Notes under the pieces: model-generated
Seen by the model: the letters and a program-made list of their open reading frames with translations, nothing else
Told to the model about the DNA's origin: nothing
The model's database searches: none
NCBI GenBank assembly: GCA_947502885.1
Contig: CANNBP010000001.1
Coordinates: 868,001-932,000 of the forward strand
Source of the DNA: an uncultured Aquimarina sp.
Lineage (GTDB): Bacteria; Bacteroidota; Bacteroidia; Flavobacteriales; Flavobacteriaceae
Length of the DNA stretch: 64,000 nt
Direction: 5' to 3'
In this document: piece by piece, positions 1 through 7,622 of the stretch
Numbering within the stretch: the stretch's first letter is position 1
Layout of the letters: every line of letters begins with the position of its first letter
Position numbers and translations under genes: made by a program

Positions 1-197
1 AACTGTATGGAGAAGAACCTAGCGCCATAGAACAAGTCTTTGCCATATTTGCCAATGTGATTGAGTTAGATGAAAACGGAGAAGTGCTCAATGCAAAATA
101 TGCCGAAAAAAGAGCTGTAGATTACCTTCGCTCCTATTGTGATTCAGAATTTAAAGTAGAACCTCCTTATGAAGATTGGGAAACAGAGTTACATTAA
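1..197 (+). CDS. C-terminal end of an immunity-type hypothetical protein (5' end outside window)
   Basis: An open frame enters from the left edge. The first complete codon starts at base 3 and 64 residues are readable before TAA at 195-197. The tail is acidic and aromatic and ends in EPPYEDWETELH, an ending I associate with small immunity-type proteins of toxin loci, though I cannot name the family. The next gene starts on the ATG that overlaps this stop (TAATG), so the two are probably translationally coupled. No signal or membrane segment is visible in the part present. The coding call is firm; the function is inference from context. Confidence 0.7.
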   Translation, partial: LYGEEPSAIEQVFAIFANVIELDENGEVLNAKYAEKRAVDYLRSYCDSEFKVEPPYEDWETELH

Positions 198-463
198 TGT
201 TTTATAAAATTAGAGAAATGGATAAAATCATTGTGAATAGTATACATCAGAATTTTAAAGCAGAAGATATAGAATTAGTAATCAATGAACTTTCTTCTAT
301 TACATTAGACCATGTAATGGCAGCATCTAAGTATAATTTAAAAAACACTAGATTATCAATTTTGAAATTAGCAAAAGGCGATGCTAATGAAGTTATTGAG
401 TTAACTAAAAGGGCTAAAATTGATTTTCGGGATGTGATTATGTGGGCTACACGAGAAGAATAA
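197..463 (+). CDS. Small conserved hypothetical protein, probable immunity-array member
   Basis: An 88-residue soluble, helical-looking protein. I place the start at ATG 197, which overlaps the previous stop as TAATG; the frame is open back to 176, but that would run into the upstream gene. Blocks such as ITLDHVMA, ILKLAKGD and DFRDVIMWA look like a conserved compact helical domain that I recall as a recurrent small protein in toxin/immunity loci, without a functional name. No catalytic motif and no membrane segment are visible. The tight coupling to the preceding gene suggests they move and are expressed as a unit. Confidence 0.75.
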   Translation: MFYKIREMDKIIVNSIHQNFKAEDIELVINELSSITLDHVMAASKYNLKNTRLSILKLAKGDANEVIELTKRAKIDFRDVIMWATREE

Positions 464-495
464 GTTTGTAAAAAAAGAAAACAAAGTATAATTAA

Positions 496-993
496 ATGAA
501 TAGTAAGTTACATGAGCAATGGATTCTAAGCGAAGGATTTTTTAATAACTCTATTCTTTATTGTGAAGCAGAATATTCAATAGACAAGCAATTAGAAATA
601 TTACAAATAATTTGGGAATACCTTACAATAAACCTTCACCTAACTACATTGCTTTTTTATTTGAATGATTGGCATAATCATGATGGTTATATTTCTAAAG
701 AAGAGACAATTGATAAGAATGCGTTCAAAAATATGCTTACTAACACCAAAGAAATACTAAAAAACAGAAATCATAATGTGTATGATCTTATCTACAATGA
801 AGCCGAAACCTTTATGTTAAGGTGGTACTGTGAGGTTGAAAACAAAAATGAAGTGTATTGCGATTTCACTCTTATTTTATCTAATTCTAGAGATCTTCAA
901 AAAGTAAAAAAGATAATTTGTAAAAATGTTTTTAGCGAAGGAGTCAAAATTAAAAATACCAAACAGTATTTTGATAAATTATATGCAGGGTAA
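496..993 (+). CDS. Hypothetical protein, immunity-array member
   Basis: A 165-residue soluble protein, not recognised. The N-terminal half is hydrophobic and aromatic (LQIIWEYLTINLHL, LLFYLNDWHNH) but not long enough to be a confident membrane helix. The C-terminal half is lysine-rich and beta-like (YCDFTLILSNSRDLQKVKK). It starts at ATG 496, 33 bases after the previous stop, in the same strand and AT-rich codon style as its neighbours. An immunity role is inferred only from position in the array. Confidence 0.75.
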   Translation: MNSKLHEQWILSEGFFNNSILYCEAEYSIDKQLEILQIIWEYLTINLHLTTLLFYLNDWHNHDGYISKEETIDKNAFKNMLTNTKEILKNRNHNVYDLIYNEAETFMLRWYCEVENKNEVYCDFTLILSNSRDLQKVKKIICKNVFSEGVKIKNTKQYFDKLYAG

Positions 994-1019
994 TAAATAA
1001 TATTTTGAAAACAGGAAAA

Positions 1020-1370
1020 ATGACTTTCAAAGAAGTTTATAGAGTAGCTATAAAATTTTGGCCTTCAGAAGTTGATATTCAAGACGGAAAAAAGGTTGAA
1101 AATAATGGAGGATACTTTTCTACATTATCTAAAATATGGGATCAAGCTGAGATAAAAACAGAAGGTGAACCAGAGTTAATTCAGTTAATGATTTGGTCCA
1201 TATTTTGTGGCTATCATAAAAAAGCTGTTGAGAATTACCAAAAAGGGATAAAGAATGTTTTTCTAACAGAATTAGATTCGGATTACATAAAAAGTAAGTT
1301 TGAAGAAAGTCTTTTTGATAGTGAATCTGATTATTATGCCGAAATCAAAAAAGAATACACTTGGAAATGA
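1020..1370 (+). CDS. Hypothetical protein, immunity-array member
   Basis: A 116-residue acidic soluble protein beginning MTFKEVYRVAIKFW. I chose ATG 1020, preceded by AGGAAAAA, over the in-frame TTG at 1005. It contains a WDQAEIKTEGEPELIQLM segment and a C-terminal acidic stretch. No known family is recognised. It is the last gene before a 161-bp palindromic element. An immunity function is inferred from the array context alone. Confidence 0.75.
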   Translation: MTFKEVYRVAIKFWPSEVDIQDGKKVENNGGYFSTLSKIWDQAEIKTEGEPELIQLMIWSIFCGYHKKAVENYQKGIKNVFLTELDSDYIKSKFEESLFDSESDYYAEIKKEYTWK

Positions 1371-1405
1371 AGACTGAAATATACCTCAAAGAAATTTCTT
1401 AAATC

Positions 1406-1566
1406 GAACTGGTTTAAGCTTTTTTGATTCATGCGAAAAATGATGATTTTTTGGTCAATTGAAATGTTTTTTGCGCTTCATAGCAGCGCTACGAAGTAAG
1501 AAAAAGATGAAAATTGGATGAAAAAGGACATTTTTATAGCAAATTGAAAAAAGTTTAAACTAGTTC
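1406..1566. repeat. 161-bp imperfect palindrome (MITE-like element)
   Basis: Bases 1406-1425 and 1547-1566 are 20-base inverted repeats with 18 of 20 positions matching (left arm begins GAACTGGTTTAAGC). The palindromy continues weakly through the whole interval. At its centre (1476-1496) is CTTC-TAGC / GCTA-GAAG, and the element centre (1486) coincides with this hairpin. It fills the gap between two array genes and contains no ORF. This fits a miniature inverted-repeat element or a very long hairpin; which of these is not decidable here. Confidence 0.65.
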
Positions 1567-1585
1567 TTTATTAAAAAAAGAGTAT

Positions 1586-2050
1586 ATGATATATAAAATA
1601 CAATTGTATAGTAAAAAGTACCTTAATAAAAGAACTGCTTTCGTTTTTATGCTATGCAGTATGTGCTATCTATCATCTCATGCCCAAAAAATGAAGAAAC
1701 TCTTAAACAAAGAATTGATAGCAAAAGTAGGAACGGTTTATGAAGAAACTCCCGATGATAATCCTTGTGCGGGTAGTCAAATCTATTTGACATTCTTGTT
1801 TGATAAAAAACAAGTACAAGTATCAGAAATAGAAATATCATCATGTGATAAAGAATCTATACACAACATAGGAACCTATACCTGGAAATTGTTATGTACC
1901 AAAGAAGTTAAGATAGATTTTGATCCTGATATGACAAAAGGTACCTATGTCGAAAATATAGCCTTAAAAATACAAGACAAACAGCTTATAGGAACGATTA
2001 CTCATTTAAACGGACAGGTTATCGAGTATATATTTAAAGAGAAGAAATAA
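1586..2050 (+). CDS. Secreted hypothetical protein, immunity-array member
   Basis: A 154-residue protein with a basic N-terminus followed by a hydrophobic run (AFVFMLCSMCYLSSHAQ) that reads as a signal peptide cleaved near the Ala-Gln. The mature part has two cysteines in DNPCAGSQ and ISSCDKES that could form a disulfide, followed by beta-rich sequence (GTYTWKLLC, LKIQDKQLIGTI). The size and beta pattern suggest a small periplasmic barrel or lipocalin-like fold, without proof. It is followed two bases later by the next gene. If it is an immunity protein, its toxin would act in the periplasm or envelope. Confidence 0.75.
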   Translation: MIYKIQLYSKKYLNKRTAFVFMLCSMCYLSSHAQKMKKLLNKELIAKVGTVYEETPDDNPCAGSQIYLTFLFDKKQVQVSEIEISSCDKESIHNIGTYTWKLLCTKEVKIDFDPDMTKGTYVENIALKIQDKQLIGTITHLNGQVIEYIFKEKK

Positions 2051-2052
2051 AA

Positions 2053-2424
2053 ATGAAAGCTCAAAAGTTAAGAGACAACTTAAGGTTCGAAGATGCTACA
2101 GAAGGTGTCATTTTCAATCACTATTCTTTCTGTGAAATCATCAAGCATATCATGGTTCAATATGGGGGTATTACGTACCAAGAGGCAGACAAAAAACTTA
2201 AGAATCATTTTCTATACGAAGAGCCAAAGTCCCTAGATGATATTTATTACACAACACATGAGTTAGAGTTTCATTGGGCGATGCTCATTGCCCATGGTCA
2301 TATGTATTGGTTAAAAGGAATTCCTAGTGATTTTAATGAATTTAAAGAAGAATATCTCACTTGGCAAGCCGAAATTAGAAAAAAACACAAACTAAAAGAA
2401 CCGTATACCTATTACGATATATAA
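2053..2424 (+). CDS. Hypothetical protein, immunity-array member
   Basis: A 123-residue soluble protein that starts two bases after the preceding stop and ends two bases before the next start, so it is clearly part of an operon-like string. The central block THELEFHWAMLIAHGHMYW is rich in His and aromatic residues and is the most family-like segment. I recall similar HELEYHWA-type proteins from toxin loci but cannot name a family. There is no signal peptide. Codon use matches the neighbours. Confidence 0.75.
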   Translation: MKAQKLRDNLRFEDATEGVIFNHYSFCEIIKHIMVQYGGITYQEADKKLKNHFLYEEPKSLDDIYYTTHELEFHWAMLIAHGHMYWLKGIPSDFNEFKEEYLTWQAEIRKKHKLKEPYTYYDI

Positions 2425-2426
2425 AT

Positions 2427-2828
2427 ATGAAGTATCTCTATTTTATACTATTAATTATAGTGAATGCTTGCGCTCCAAGCACAAAAGAAGTAAAAACGAA
2501 TGATACTTATACCATTGAGAAGGTAACAAACTTAAGAGATAACGTATCTATAAAAGATTTGATGTTGTTAACAAAAGAAGAGGCAATTAATAAGTGTGGA
2601 ACACCTTATTATATCGAACGATTTATTCTAGATGACCTCCAAGGAGAGTTTAGAACTGGTATTACTTTTAAATATAGTTTAAAAGAAAGAATAAGCGAAT
2701 CTATTTTAATAGATGAAGTTACTTGGGAGAAAGGTCAAGAAGCCTTGGTTACAGTTTGGTATGAAGTTAAAGAAACAAAAGCAATACCTAAAGAAGTCTA
2801 TATATGGGAAAAAGGAGATGAGTTTTAA
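2427..2828 (+). CDS. Predicted lipoprotein, immunity-array member
   Basis: A 133-residue protein with a short hydrophobic leader (YFILLIIVNACAPS) whose VNAC looks like a lipobox with Cys15 as the lipidated residue. The mature part is small and beta-rich (GEFRTGITFKYSL, EALVTVWYEVK). No enzymatic motif is seen. The segment LLTKEEAINKCGTPYYIE resembles the SmpA/BamE-like pattern of small lipoproteins that monitor a threshold, but this is weak. Envelope location is inferred from the lipobox; function is unknown. Confidence 0.75.
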   Translation: MKYLYFILLIIVNACAPSTKEVKTNDTYTIEKVTNLRDNVSIKDLMLLTKEEAINKCGTPYYIERFILDDLQGEFRTGITFKYSLKERISESILIDEVTWEKGQEALVTVWYEVKETKAIPKEVYIWEKGDEF

Positions 2829-2846
2829 AACCTTAAAATATAATCA

Positions 2847-3584
2847 ATGAAATACTACAATATACTATGTATCCTATTTATTTTTAGCAGTTGCGATGTA
2901 TCTACCCTTTCAAATGCCGATACTTTAAGTTTGGCTGATTTGAAAGTAAATATCAATATCTGTCATGATACAAAAAAGAATACATTAAGCTATCTAAAAG
3001 TAAAATTATCAGATGGCAAAAAACAAATCATTAATAAAAATATTCGTGTTTTACTTAACAGTAAACCTTTAGATTTATATGTAAAGGAAGAGCTTTACTA
3101 CACAAAAACATCATATTATAAAGCAGATAGTTTCACACAAAGTGATGCGTACTATTTTGAGCTTATTTTACCTGACAATAGTAGACACCCTTTGGCTTTT
3201 GTTAAGCCCATGGAAAAAAGTCAGGTAGCAAAGTTCAGTATACCCGATAGTATAGCTGCCAATGATGATTTTGTTTTAAAATGGGAAAATTTAAACACTC
3301 CCCATCAATTAGAGCTCATAAAAGGGACTAAAACAAAACACAGCTTAGTTAAAAGCATCATAGAATATGATTATGCTGTAAAGCCACTAGATACACTTAG
3401 GAAAAATACAGGTCAGTATGTGGTTTCAAAATCCCATTTTACAGATTCACTATCTGTAGCAAAGCACTTTGATATTATTCTTTCTCGAAAAGAAAGTGGA
3501 TTAATAAACCCCAGTTTGTTAAAAAACAGCACAATAACATATCATTATATGATTCAAAAGACTATAAATAGTAAAGAAAATTGA
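2847..3584 (+). CDS. Predicted lipoprotein, immunity-array member
   Basis: A 245-residue protein with leader ILCILFIFSSCD, a good Bacteroidota lipobox (SSC, Cys16). The mature domain is Ser/Thr/Lys-rich and beta-like, with an Ig-like feel (VAKFSIPDSIAANDDFVLKWENL). It is not recognised. It sits 18 bases after another predicted lipoprotein and 1 base before the next ORF. Two lipoproteins in tandem may protect against envelope-active toxins or be partners, but neither is shown by sequence. Confidence 0.75.
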   Translation: MKYYNILCILFIFSSCDVSTLSNADTLSLADLKVNINICHDTKKNTLSYLKVKLSDGKKQIINKNIRVLLNSKPLDLYVKEELYYTKTSYYKADSFTQSDAYYFELILPDNSRHPLAFVKPMEKSQVAKFSIPDSIAANDDFVLKWENLNTPHQLELIKGTKTKHSLVKSIIEYDYAVKPLDTLRKNTGQYVVSKSHFTDSLSVAKHFDIILSRKESGLINPSLLKNSTITYHYMIQKTINSKEN

Positions 3585-3585
3585 A

Positions 3586-3999
3586 ATGTATGTCATAGCA
3601 AAAGCAATAGATAACAACACATTTAAAATGGTTTATGCTGTTTTTAAAGACAAAGAAAGAGCTACGGTTTATACTAAAAAATATAGACTTGATACTGTGG
3701 TAATAGAAGCTGATTTCCCTTTTTTTCTTATTGAAGAGTTTAGTAATGAAGAGAATTATTATCAATATATCACCAAAGATGAATTAGAAAGAAAAATTGA
3801 ACAAACCAAAACCTTAGATCATTCTAAGTTTGGGTATTTTAATCTATGGCGAATTGATGGAGATACGTACAATAAAAATTTTCCTGATGAACCCATATTA
3901 AACGGTATGGATTTCCATATTCATTTTACAGATTCAGATATAAAAGAAATTGAAAAAAATGGATTTGATGTCTATTGGAAAGATATAACAACCATTTAA
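3586..3999 (+). CDS. Hypothetical protein, immunity-array member
   Basis: A 137-residue acidic, soluble protein starting one base after the previous stop. Motif-like stretches are YAVFKDKERATVYTKKYRL near the N-terminus and DFHIHFTDSDIKEIEKNGF near the C-terminus. No catalytic signature is recognised. Its alpha/beta makeup and size fit the typical range of cytoplasmic immunity proteins, which is inference. Confidence 0.75.
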   Translation: MYVIAKAIDNNTFKMVYAVFKDKERATVYTKKYRLDTVVIEADFPFFLIEEFSNEENYYQYITKDELERKIEQTKTLDHSKFGYFNLWRIDGDTYNKNFPDEPILNGMDFHIHFTDSDIKEIEKNGFDVYWKDITTI

Positions 4000-4010
4000 A
4001 ATCAACTATT

Positions 4011-4445
4011 ATGGAAAACAGATGTCGAATTGCAGATGCAATGAATACTTATAATTTGGGATTAAAAATTATACTATCTAAAGGATATAAAATTTTTCTC
4101 ATACCAGATAAAAGAGAAGAATATATGGGTGATTTCTGTGCAGTAAAAGGCAGTCGTACATTCTTTGGCAGTGATCCATTAAGACTATTAGGAATTATTT
4201 CTATTTGGGAAAACACAAGTGATGATTGGCAAAGTCATATGCCAGAAGAAGATTTTTATGATGAAATTTTATCAAGAGCATATCCCGATAGTATTGAAGA
4301 TTATAACAAGTTGTCGGATAAAGAGTTTGCTGACTTTGTATTGGATTATAGAATGTTTTTTGAAGATGTTTTATATGAAAAGTTCCCTAAAAACCCATCA
4401 AGAGAAGATATGTTTCAATTCGTTAACACATTCTATTTAGAGTAG
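4011..4445 (+). CDS. Hypothetical protein, immunity-array member
   Basis: A 144-residue acidic protein. I start at ATG 4011 (MENRCRIADAMNTYN), 12 bases after the previous stop; the frame is open to 3975 but that would overlap the upstream gene. A central FGSDPLRLLGIISIWEN block and the C-terminal DYRMFFEDVLYEKFPKNP look conserved and aromatic. There is no signal peptide. The protein family was not recognised, although the overall pattern fits cytoplasmic immunity proteins. Confidence 0.75.
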   Translation: MENRCRIADAMNTYNLGLKIILSKGYKIFLIPDKREEYMGDFCAVKGSRTFFGSDPLRLLGIISIWENTSDDWQSHMPEEDFYDEILSRAYPDSIEDYNKLSDKEFADFVLDYRMFFEDVLYEKFPKNPSREDMFQFVNTFYLE

Positions 4446-4454
4446 AAATTAAAA

Positions 4455-4880
4455 ATGGGAGCAGTAAAAACAGAAATATATTTTATTCTAGATAAAAACT
4501 GGAAAGGAGACATACACGGTCTTTCAAGAAAGTGTCCTATTTGGATTTGTAAATCCAAATCAAATGATGTTCTAATCAATAAGGTTTGGGAAAAAGATAA
4601 TTCTAATTATGATCCTAATAGAGGTGTTACTTCATTTGAAATTAAAGATACCGTCGAAAATACATTTTATAATTTTCTGGGAATAATAGACGATCATCAT
4701 CAAGGTGGATATTCAAATATAGAAGAATGGAATAAGATAGTAGTTTTTGGGATAGATTTCAAAAAAGTAAAGAAAACAGAAATTGAAGAAATACTAGGGT
4801 TTACTATTACGATTAATGTTTTAAATGACTGCTTTGAGATCATCAAAGAAGAAAAGCATTTTGAAAATCGAATCATTTAG
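4455..4880 (+). CDS. Hypothetical protein, immunity-array member sharing a leader with the next gene
   Basis: A 141-residue soluble protein with blocks DKNWKGDIHGLSRKCPIWI, GVTSFEIKDTVENTFYNFL and GIIDDHHQGGYSNIEEW. I recall this pattern from immunity regions of Rhs loci without a formal name. Its first eight residues (MGAVKTEI) nearly match those of the following gene (MGTVKTEI), although the rest is unrelated. The corresponding 24 nucleotides differ at only two positions, suggesting recombination at the 5' end or a shared translation-initiation block. Confidence 0.78.
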   Translation: MGAVKTEIYFILDKNWKGDIHGLSRKCPIWICKSKSNDVLINKVWEKDNSNYDPNRGVTSFEIKDTVENTFYNFLGIIDDHHQGGYSNIEEWNKIVVFGIDFKKVKKTEIEEILGFTITINVLNDCFEIIKEEKHFENRII

Positions 4881-4928
4881 TGTTAAAATCAGAATTACTA
4901 ACAAGGTTAAAAGTATTGCAAAATAACA

Positions 4929-5378
4929 ATGGGAACAGTAAAAACCGAAATAGAACAAGCTATTACAACACTTAATTTGAAACCAACAGAGATCCGTTTG
5001 GTTGCAGATGTTGAAACACTCTATTTAGATTTACTCAAGCACTTTGTGAAATCTGGCGATAGAAAATGGTGGTGGGAAGATTTTAAGCAAGAATCATTTT
5101 ATTTTAAAACGTATCAATTTCCATTTAAAGAGCTTATTCATATCATTCCTAAAGAAGCAGATACCGCCTGGCTTATGATAGAAGATGATCAAGAAGACCA
5201 CTACCCTATTTACAATTGTAAGTCTTCTATTATTGGTGAACTTATTGCCGAATGTTCAGCTTTTGAATATTATGTAATTGATAAAAACAAACAATGGTTG
5301 CTTTGTGAAAATCATAGCGATCAATTAATCGGAGTTGGAAAGCAGTTAAGAATTATAAATAAAGATAAGTTGAGGTAA
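4929..5378 (+). CDS. DUF6756-like protein, immunity-array member
   Basis: A 149-residue soluble protein. The motifs RKWWWEDF, KELIHIIPKEADTAW and the C-terminal ECSAFEYYVIDKNKQWLLCE with CENHSDQLIGVG match my memory of the DUF6756 family, which is common in polymorphic toxin loci. The function is not experimentally known to me; antitoxin-like immunity is inferred. The first eight residues are shared with the preceding gene. It ends at 5378, and a 56-base gap follows. Confidence 0.75.
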   Translation: MGTVKTEIEQAITTLNLKPTEIRLVADVETLYLDLLKHFVKSGDRKWWWEDFKQESFYFKTYQFPFKELIHIIPKEADTAWLMIEDDQEDHYPIYNCKSSIIGELIAECSAFEYYVIDKNKQWLLCENHSDQLIGVGKQLRIINKDKLR

Positions 5379-5434
5379 GGTAAATTATGTCTAAAGCGCA
5401 GATAAAAGAGTAGTAATTAACACAAATATAACAG

Positions 5435-5905
5435 ATGAAAGAACAAAAGATAAAAGTAACCGAACTTGAGATAGATTTAATTGAAGCTATTGATGCAAAA
5501 GAAAAGGAATGTCTTGAATTATTAGCTATATCCGAAAATGAAGCTCCCAAAGAAGTTGTGAAAATTATGCGAAAATATGTGGATAAGCTTTTATCTAAAA
5601 GTCATACTGAGGAAAATTTAAGAGAATTCGCTATAAAATTAGGGGCTTTATGGGGGAAGATGGTGGTAAAACAGTACGACTGGAAATGGAAGTATATTGA
5701 TTTTGGTAACGATATAGAAGGAATATATCTTGTTTCTCCTAAAAAATTTTATTGTTGTCCTCCTTTATATTTTTTGACAAAAATTTTATTAAAAGAAAAT
5801 AGAGGATTTAATGGTAATAACGACAATACTATAATGCTATTGTTTAATATGATCGATGGTATCGAAATCAAAAAACCAAAATCGAATTATCAGATTATTT
5901 CATAA
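5435..5905 (+). CDS. Hypothetical protein, DUF3806-like, immunity-array member
   Basis: A 156-residue protein. The N-terminal third is a charged helix (VTELEIDLIEAIDAKEKE). The C-terminal half has LGALWGKMVVKQYDWKWKYI and YLVSPKKFYCCPPLYFLTKI, which resembles the DUF3806 pattern (gly-x-x-x-gly, then WxW, then a Pro-containing strand and helix). The match is suggestive only. No membrane leader is present. It is followed by about 115 bases holding a probable gene stump. Confidence 0.7.
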   Translation: MKEQKIKVTELEIDLIEAIDAKEKECLELLAISENEAPKEVVKIMRKYVDKLLSKSHTEENLREFAIKLGALWGKMVVKQYDWKWKYIDFGNDIEGIYLVSPKKFYCCPPLYFLTKILLKENRGFNGNNDNTIMLLFNMIDGIEIKKPKSNYQIIS

Positions 5906-5935
5906 ATAAAACTACTCTAAATAGTATGTAAAACA

Positions 5936-6023
5936 TCCAATCATTAGAAAAGAAGCTTCAAACTGGAAAACAGTTTGAATATGAACGATCAGAATTGGGG
6001 TTAAAAATTTACGGTTACAAATG
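5936..6023 (+). pseudogene. Possible 3' remnant of a lost array gene
   Basis: Between two intact genes a frame without a start codon reads about 29 codons (IQSLEKKLQTGKQFEYERSE...) and ends in ...KIYGYK followed by TGA at 6021-6023. That stop overlaps the next gene's ATG (6021) as ATGA. The amino-acid makeup is protein-like (alternating Lys/Glu, aromatic end) and the ATGA coupling is what an intact upstream gene would show. I read this as the tail of an immunity gene whose 5' part was deleted. The stretch is short, so confidence is low. Confidence 0.35.
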
Positions 6024-6344
6024 AAACTAACCCTAACAGACATAAGCAATCGACAAAAAGCCGAGGTTTTGGTAGATAGTTTCGAGGGTAATTTGGTGCA
6101 AGGCGTTATGCTATCATATTCATTTGATGTTGAATTACTTCAAAAGATCACTGAGTTTGAAGAAATGGTAAACAGTTTTGTGATCGGAGAATTGTTAGAT
6201 GAGATAGCGGATCAATTAGATGGGTATAATTGGCAGGTAGCAGGTAAAGATTGGGTTGTTTTTAACTTTCAGGTTTTTGAGCTGAAACACATTTCATTTC
6301 GAATAAAAAACACTTTTAGAACATATGAACAAGGAAAATTATAA
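6021..6344 (+). CDS. Hypothetical protein, immunity-array member
   Basis: A 107-residue acidic soluble protein starting MKLTLTDISNRQKAEVLVDS. The segment GYNWQVAGKDWVVFNFQVFE looks like a conserved beta hairpin. The family is not recognised. Its last 20 bases overlap the start of the next gene in another frame, indicating tight coupling. No signal peptide or catalytic motif is visible. Confidence 0.75.
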   Translation: MKLTLTDISNRQKAEVLVDSFEGNLVQGVMLSYSFDVELLQKITEFEEMVNSFVIGELLDEIADQLDGYNWQVAGKDWVVFNFQVFELKHISFRIKNTFRTYEQGKL

Positions 6345-6834
6345 AATTAATGATGAAGGAGACTATCTAAATTCTGTATCCAAAGTAGATATTCCTTGGC
6401 TAGAACAACTATTAGAGGTTTGGATAGATTTAGAAAATGAACAAAAATGGTTCACACCAATTCAGGTAAATGCACTAGAAAAATTTAAATTACTTCCCAA
6501 TTCAAACAACATAAATTTACGTACAGAATTAGAAAAAGCCTACTTCAGTGAACTTAAAAAGAATAGAATTCAAAATATTGAATATGCAGATATTTTTGAA
6601 ACGATTAATTGGGAGGAGACTCAAGTTTGTATTCCAAAGCATAGTCTATCACAAAATAGGTATGTTTTATTGCTTCCAGAAACAAATTGGGAAATTACAG
6701 ATAGTGATTGTACATTAGAGCTAGAAGTATTATTTACCAATGAAAAAATAGAAATTTGTCAAGAAATGAGCGGGTTATGGTGTAGAACAGAATGGTTAGA
6801 CTACTATTTAAAAAGACCAAAAAATGTTTTATGA
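6325..6834 (+). CDS. Hypothetical protein, immunity-array member
   Basis: A 169-residue acidic soluble protein. It begins inside the previous gene (20-base overlap) and its TGA stop overlaps the next ATG (ATGA at 6831). The C-terminal region has a beta pattern, TLELEVLFTNEKIEICQEMS then LWCRTEWLDYYL, while the N-terminal half is helical with a WLEQLLEVWIDLE segment. I recall similar C-termini in immunity proteins but cannot name the family. Coupled overlaps on both sides support co-expression. Confidence 0.75.
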   Translation: MNKENYKINDEGDYLNSVSKVDIPWLEQLLEVWIDLENEQKWFTPIQVNALEKFKLLPNSNNINLRTELEKAYFSELKKNRIQNIEYADIFETINWEETQVCIPKHSLSQNRYVLLLPETNWEITDSDCTLELEVLFTNEKIEICQEMSGLWCRTEWLDYYLKRPKNVL

Positions 6835-7166
6835 AAAACAAATTTATTACAACCGATTTTATAGCAGAACTCCGTTTTTTAACCACCGAACAAGGAGGTA
6901 GAAAAAATCCAGCAGCTTCTGGGTATAGGCCGCATATAGAATTTGAAGGATATCCTGATTATATAACCTCTGGACAGCAAACATACCTTGGTCAAGATAC
7001 CGTGGCACCAGGAGAAATCGCTTTGGCCGAAATTTCTATCCTAAGCAAAGAGCAATTTACCAACCAACTGCATGAGAATATGAAATTTAAATTTTGCGAA
7101 GGCTCCCATATAATTGGGTATGGAAAAATATTAGAGATGGTGAATCAGAATTTAAAAAGCAAATGA
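6831..7166 (+). CDS. Stand-alone EF-Tu domain III-like protein
   Basis: A 111-residue protein starting at ATG 6831 within ATGA. It aligns by eye with the third (C-terminal) beta-barrel of elongation factor Tu: FIAELRFLTTEQGGRKNP parallels the EF-Tu ...VYVLSKEEGGRHTP strand; SGYRPHIEFEG parallels NGYRPQFYFR; DTVAPGEIALAEI parallels the VMPGDN strand; and FKFCEGSHIIGYGKILEM parallels the FAIREGGRTVGAGVV end. GTPase domains I and II are absent. In EF-Tu this barrel helps contact tRNA and EF-Ts. Small proteins of this type occur in immunity loci, so it may bind or decoy a toxin that uses or attacks EF-Tu; that is inference. Confidence 0.75.
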   Translation: MKNKFITTDFIAELRFLTTEQGGRKNPAASGYRPHIEFEGYPDYITSGQQTYLGQDTVAPGEIALAEISILSKEQFTNQLHENMKFKFCEGSHIIGYGKILEMVNQNLKSK

Positions 7167-7603
7167 AAAATCAATTTAAACTAAAGGTAAAAGTAAATTC
7201 AAAAAGGCCTGACTTTAGGGTTTTTGCTAGTTATTTTTTTGGAGATGATTTATACAATTATGACTCAGATGGAGATAGTTTATCGGTAACCAGTAAAGAT
7301 TGGACAGAGTTATACATGAGTTCTAGAAGTGATTCAGATTTATGTTTTGAAATTTGGCCAATTGATAAGAATCCTTTGACATTAGAGGTCACATCAGAAA
7401 GAGAAGAAAACGTAAATAGAATTGCTTATTTTTTAGCTAGAGAAACCAACGGAGAAGTAACCAATGAAAGAAATGAAAGTGTACCTCTGGATCGTTTAAA
7501 AGAAAAAGTGGGAGATTTTAATTTAGATGAAAGAATAGTAATTGCCGATAACAGCATTTGGAGGAAAGCAACAAAAGAAAACCCATATCCAAACTTAAAT
7601 TGA
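7163..7603 (+). CDS. Hypothetical protein, immunity-array member
   Basis: A 146-residue soluble protein. I use ATG 7163, which overlaps the previous stop (ATGA). The frame extends to 7094, but only inside the upstream gene. Blocks FRVFASYFFGDDLYNYDSDG and LCFEIWPIDKNPLTLEVTS are beta-rich, and the end (NSIWRKATKENPYPNLN) is basic and Pro/Asn-rich. The family is not recognised. It is third in a chain of overlapping genes (6325, 6831, 7163). Confidence 0.75.
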   Translation: MKNQFKLKVKVNSKRPDFRVFASYFFGDDLYNYDSDGDSLSVTSKDWTELYMSSRSDSDLCFEIWPIDKNPLTLEVTSEREENVNRIAYFLARETNGEVTNERNESVPLDRLKEKVGDFNLDERIVIADNSIWRKATKENPYPNLN

Positions 7604-7622
7604 ATAAAAATATAAGGATAAA

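Noticed and set aside
4219..4440. Overlapping plus-strand frames such as 4219-4440, 34275-34484, 40819-41025 and 47892-48095
   Set aside because: All are alternative frames inside genes with better evidence and have poor amino-acid character.
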